From Pseudoips prasinana (lineage: Eukaryota > Arthropoda > Insecta > Lepidoptera > Nolidae), in the NCBI GenBank assembly GCA_951640165.1, contig OX621237.1, positions 17,732,001 through 17,796,000 of the forward strand: a stretch of DNA of 64,000 bases, given 5' to 3'. The position numbers were made by a program, and so were the translations under genes. The notes beneath the pieces are model-generated. The model saw nothing but the letters and a program-made list of their open reading frames with translations. It did no database searches and was not told where the DNA came from. Shown piece after piece: positions 60,501 through 64,000 of the stretch; positions within the stretch are counted from its first letter, which is position 1; the number at the start of each line of letters is the position of its first letter.

Positions 60501-61024
60501 TGTGTTCTGACCAGTACTCGTATCATCGGGGTCACCCCGCTATTCAACTTTTTTAAATATCGCCCCACTGTACATTAAGAAAACCCTTGCTAATTTTAAA
60601 TTGTTAGTTATAAAAAAACGGTAGTGTAATTAATTATTCTAACATTCAGTCGAAAGTACAAATACATTTTATTGAACTTGTGAAACAAACATATCAAAAA
60701 GCTTTCAGAGTGTTAGGAATAAGTTAATGGTGTGTGTGGTGGTGTTTTTGGGCTTAGTTAGATTATTATACAGACTTTTTGGTTTCCATACCAGTAGCTG
60801 CAGTTGAATCGACTTAAAACGACGTTTTATTCGAGAAATTGACGCAACATACAGGTCATCTTGCCATGACGTGACTCGATCTATCTACCAGATCCTGGAC
60901 GGCGCGGCGGCGACATTAATTTATCGTAAGACAATTCTAAACTAACTATCAAATTTGGAATTGTGGAACGATACCTTATTATATTAATGAACTGGCAATA
61001 TTTATTATACTCGTATTGACTGCA

Positions 61025-61205
61025 CGTGTGACGATGCGGTTAAAACAGTCGCTTTGCCATCCCGTGTTCCGGGTTCGTATGAAGACAACTATTTAGGTGA
61101 CCCATAAATAGTTGTTCTGAGTCTGGATGTACGTTGTGTCCGTTAATTATAATTATGCAAAGTACCCCGCGACCGCGACGTAGGGATTCATTACCCAAGT
61201 GCAGG
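61025..61205 (+). repeat. Interspersed repeat R4, copy 2
   Basis: ATCCCGTGTTCCGGGTTCGT, ACAACTATTTAGGTGACCC, AGTTGTTCTGAGTCTGGATG and AGTACCCCGCGACCGCGACG are shared in order with 33090-33235. The GGGTTCGTATG word may be a B box, so it is probably SINE-like. Confidence 0.6.
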
Positions 61206-62688
61206 AGTTATCTTTTATAAAATAATAAATTAATATATTTTTTTAATTTAAAATATACTATACTACTATTATTTTAACCTAATGAACTTATTAAAGTTTA
61301 AAAATTAATCCTTTTTATAATAATTTTAGTCCGTCCATCATAGAGATGTTCAGAATCTCGCTTTTGATTTATAGTATATATTGTGGTAGGCTTTCCTTAA
61401 ACCCCATATTATATGTAGATGTAGAGCTATTAACGACCGACTATTTAAACATACGAGTGGTTAGAAGCACAATGTCATTTATCAGGCACTTCGGAGGGTT
61501 TCCTTAATTTATTCTGTTGTTAGCTGCGTTGACGTTGGTTTTATCATCCATTAGCGTCGGTGCGGTCGGAGAACCAGTTCTCGTTGAGTGTAATAGCACA
61601 AGTCAAAAATGAGAAACAAAAGGCATCCCCAATTATAGTAATTCCGTTATTAAGAGGCTGAAAAGATCCAATTTCAAAAAACAAAAATAATAAAGTGTGG
61701 GAAAATAATTAAAGCGCGTTCCAATTATATTGAAATATATTTATGCAGCAATAATATTCAAGTTTATAAAGAATACTTGGAAATGTTCTCAATGAAATAA
61801 ATCATAGTATAAAATAAACATAAAAGTTGATTGATATCGTTTTGAATCCTATTTAACGATTCAATATTTGTTCAGATGACATCTTCGATTTTATGTCAAA
61901 ATAGTTGTATCTTTTCCATATCAAGTAGTCTTTTTAATATATACTTGACTAAACTAAATAGGTCACCAAAACTTTACAAGATACCTATAAATAATTTTAT
62001 ACATATTAAAAGAATCATCTTCAATTATTCATAGATAGATAATTGCACACCAAAGACATAAAAAATATATTAAAATGGAAATAGTACAAGTGGCGGCCTT
62101 ATCGCTAAAAGCGAACTCTTCCAAGCGACCGATTATTTTAGCTTTATATGGCTGCCAAACAAAAAAGAAACATATTTAATTTTTCAGTGCTTTTCGTAAT
62201 TTCTGCAAAATTATGCTTGCTGATTTTTTTTTCTGATAGTCAAATATTTATTTACTAACATAAAGAATAATACTGGCTACTACTACTGAACTACCTACTG
62301 ATAAAAAAAACAATTTAGCTGCTTCGCTGACAGCCTTTTAATGTTTCGGCTGCAAAATTAATTGGAGCATCATGCACGCTTGATAGTGCACGCCTCGCTT
62401 TGATTTATGACTTCTACAAAACGATATAAACAGAGCCAAGGTTTAAGTTACACTCAAGATAAACTTGCTGATTTATGCGTAGTTCAAGAATTAAATTTCG
62501 TGATTTATAACGCAGATGTAAATCAACAAATCTATGCCAGAACTTATTTTTACATTAATGTATCAAATGATTTTTAGCGTTATATCTCAAATAAAATATG
62601 TAAGCGAATAACATAGATCTTGTTCTAAGAATAGCTTTAACTTAGTATACATTCAGATATAAAAATCTTATATTGAGCCACTGTGTGT

Positions 62689-62822
62689 CAGCGCCAGCAC
62701 ATCAAGCTACCCCAATCTGTTAAATTTCCCCAATTCAAAGTAAACCTTATGCTTTTGTGATAAAGTTGAAAATCTATAAAAGAAATTTGACAGATTGGGG
62801 TAGCTGTATATGCTGACGTCTG
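62689..62822. mobile_element. Palindromic MITE, family M1, nearly complete copy
   Basis: 134 bp. The left end is CAGCGCCAGCACATCAAGCT (one base lost from CAGACGCC), the centre CCTTATGCTTTTGTGATAAA and the right end GTATATGCTGACGTCTG followed by TA. The left flank no longer reads TA. Confidence 0.88.
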
Positions 62823-62977
62823 TACCTAACGTTATTTATCGGGGAAATGGGTTAGCAACGCGAAAGTGATGGTATCTTTAAGCTAAGGTTAGAACTCTAA
62901 TCGCCTAATTGACTGTCCCGTTGGACTAGCGGGAGCGTGTTCATTCGCAGATCATTACTTAGTATATATATTAAAAA

Positions 62978-63224
62978 TATCCCGAGACATTATTCACACA
63001 CATCCATCTGATCCCAAACTAAGCAGAGCTTGTACAAAGGAAACCAGATAACTGATATACTACATATATGTACTAGTTTATTTTTGTAAATATATACTTA
63101 TATACATAGATAATAATACAGAGACTCAGGTGCATGCCCACAAATATCTTTCCTGGGCGGGAATCGAACCCACGACCTGCGGCGTGAAAAGCAAGTACTT
63201 ACCAAACACGCTGACCGGCCGGTC
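62978..63224 (-). mobile_element. tRNA-related SINE (family S1), minus-strand copy, intact B box
   Basis: On the plus strand it reads CCCGAGACATTATTCACAC, CCATCTGATCCCAAACTAAG, then TGGGCGGGAATCGAACCCAC (B box reversed) and CACGCTGACCGGCCGGTC. The tRNA-like head is complete, so with 58485 it is the best preserved copy. Confidence 0.9.
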
Positions 63225-64000
63225 AATCTGGAAATGAGCGGTATCTATATACCCCCATGCCTCGGAAAGCACATAAAGGACCTGTATTTGACATTTTACT
63301 GATAGCTTGTCTTATCATTGGATTATGGCAGTTATGGAACAGAAAGTGACCCTGTGTTTGCGTACAATATGTCCCGCGCACCTGCCTAGTATAGAATACA
63401 GACTGACCGCTATGGTCGAAATTTGTTCAGGAGAAAATTTGATTTAACTTAGAACTTTAGGTTCTGTTTTAAATGTATACATAACATGAAATTAATGAAG
63501 ATGTATGTTGACTTGCCTCTCCCGATACATTATGTAGGTACGGCAAAGCCAAATCATGATTGGTATTTACATTACTATAATTGGTAATTAAAACCCATTT
63601 TACACCACTAATTGACTTATATTTCTCTCAGCTTTTGGTAAACATTAATCTGCATGAAAGTAAGGATATTTTCCGTACCTACTTAATTCTCTACACGTAG
63701 CGGCAGACTGAAACGGCATTTATCGCATAAGAGCTAGATATATGTATAAGACTATGTAGGTATATCTATGAGTTTCATGATGGGGCATCGCAACATTCAC
63801 ACTGAGAGACCGATTTCAGTATGGTTTTTATTATCTGTAACCTAATTCTTATTTTAAGTCATCACCTTGTGACAGGGCTAATAGCAAGGAGCTTACACGT
63901 TCTAAGTGAAATCTGAAATAGGAATCTTATTTGAAAAACTCAGATACATTTAAATTTGATGGAATAATATCTGTTATGATTATTAGTACCAAATTTAAAT
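63225..64000. other. Intronic spacer to the window edge
   Basis: No exon, gene or repeat family was recognised. There is no minus-strand cadherin coding sequence, so the next upstream CadN exon lies further out. Confidence 0.5.

Larger units (their letters stand above)
5892..64000 (-). other. CadN: Giant CadN intron (partial, more than 58 kb)
   Basis: From the acceptor of the 116-bp exon to the window edge I find no further cadherin exon on the minus strand and no convincing host gene on the plus strand. All recognisable content is transposons, tandem arrays and foldbacks, which are listed separately. The only intact reading frame of gene length is the mariner transposase, on the strand opposite to CadN. 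Confidence 0.8.

Overview
This window reads as nuclear DNA of a lepidopteran insect (moth or butterfly). It is AT-rich and almost wholly non-coding. It is full of short interspersed elements, Helitron-like elements, palindromic MITEs and a mariner of the kinds familiar from Lepidoptera. Only one host gene is visible: neural (N-type) cadherin, CadN, on the minus strand. Two consecutive coding exons are present. The 116-bp exon at 5776-5891 comes first in the transcript and joins in phase 0 to the 165-bp exon at 654-818. Together they encode the end of one cadherin ectodomain repeat, a DVNDNPP linker, and the start of the next repeat. The gene runs from high to low coordinates, so 819-5775 is one complete intron (about 5 kb), 5892-64000 is part of an upstream intron longer than 58 kb, and 1-653 begins the downstream intron.

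Layout. 1-6000: the two exons and the short intron, which holds one MITE. 6000-18000: intron with a 5S-derived SINE, a LINE-type tail, a tRNA-related SINE, MITEs and Helitron-like fragments. 18500-25500: the most unusual part. It has a nested foldback (19207-19383) and a 146-bp cassette at 19915 repeated inverted at 24957. Between them lie a tandem array (22597-23910) of alternating small hairpins with constant loops and different stems, and a decayed tyrosine-recombinase (DIRS-like) remnant. Next to the second cassette is an 81-bp inverted pair with identical arms. 26000-33500: further SINEs, a MITE and a 43-bp-arm foldback. 33975-35283: a complete mariner with an uninterrupted transposase gene. 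35700-43700: repeats, foldbacks, and a Helitron nested in a SINE. 54226-56481: a 2.26-kb non-autonomous Helitron with about nine internal repeats of roughly 125 bp. 57000-64000: a 268-bp Helitron, SINEs and a MITE.

The only protein-coding genes I can support are the two CadN exons and the mariner transposase. Several GC-richer islands in the big intron are offered only as candidate enhancers. Family names for repeats come from recognised sequence landmarks, not from a database search.
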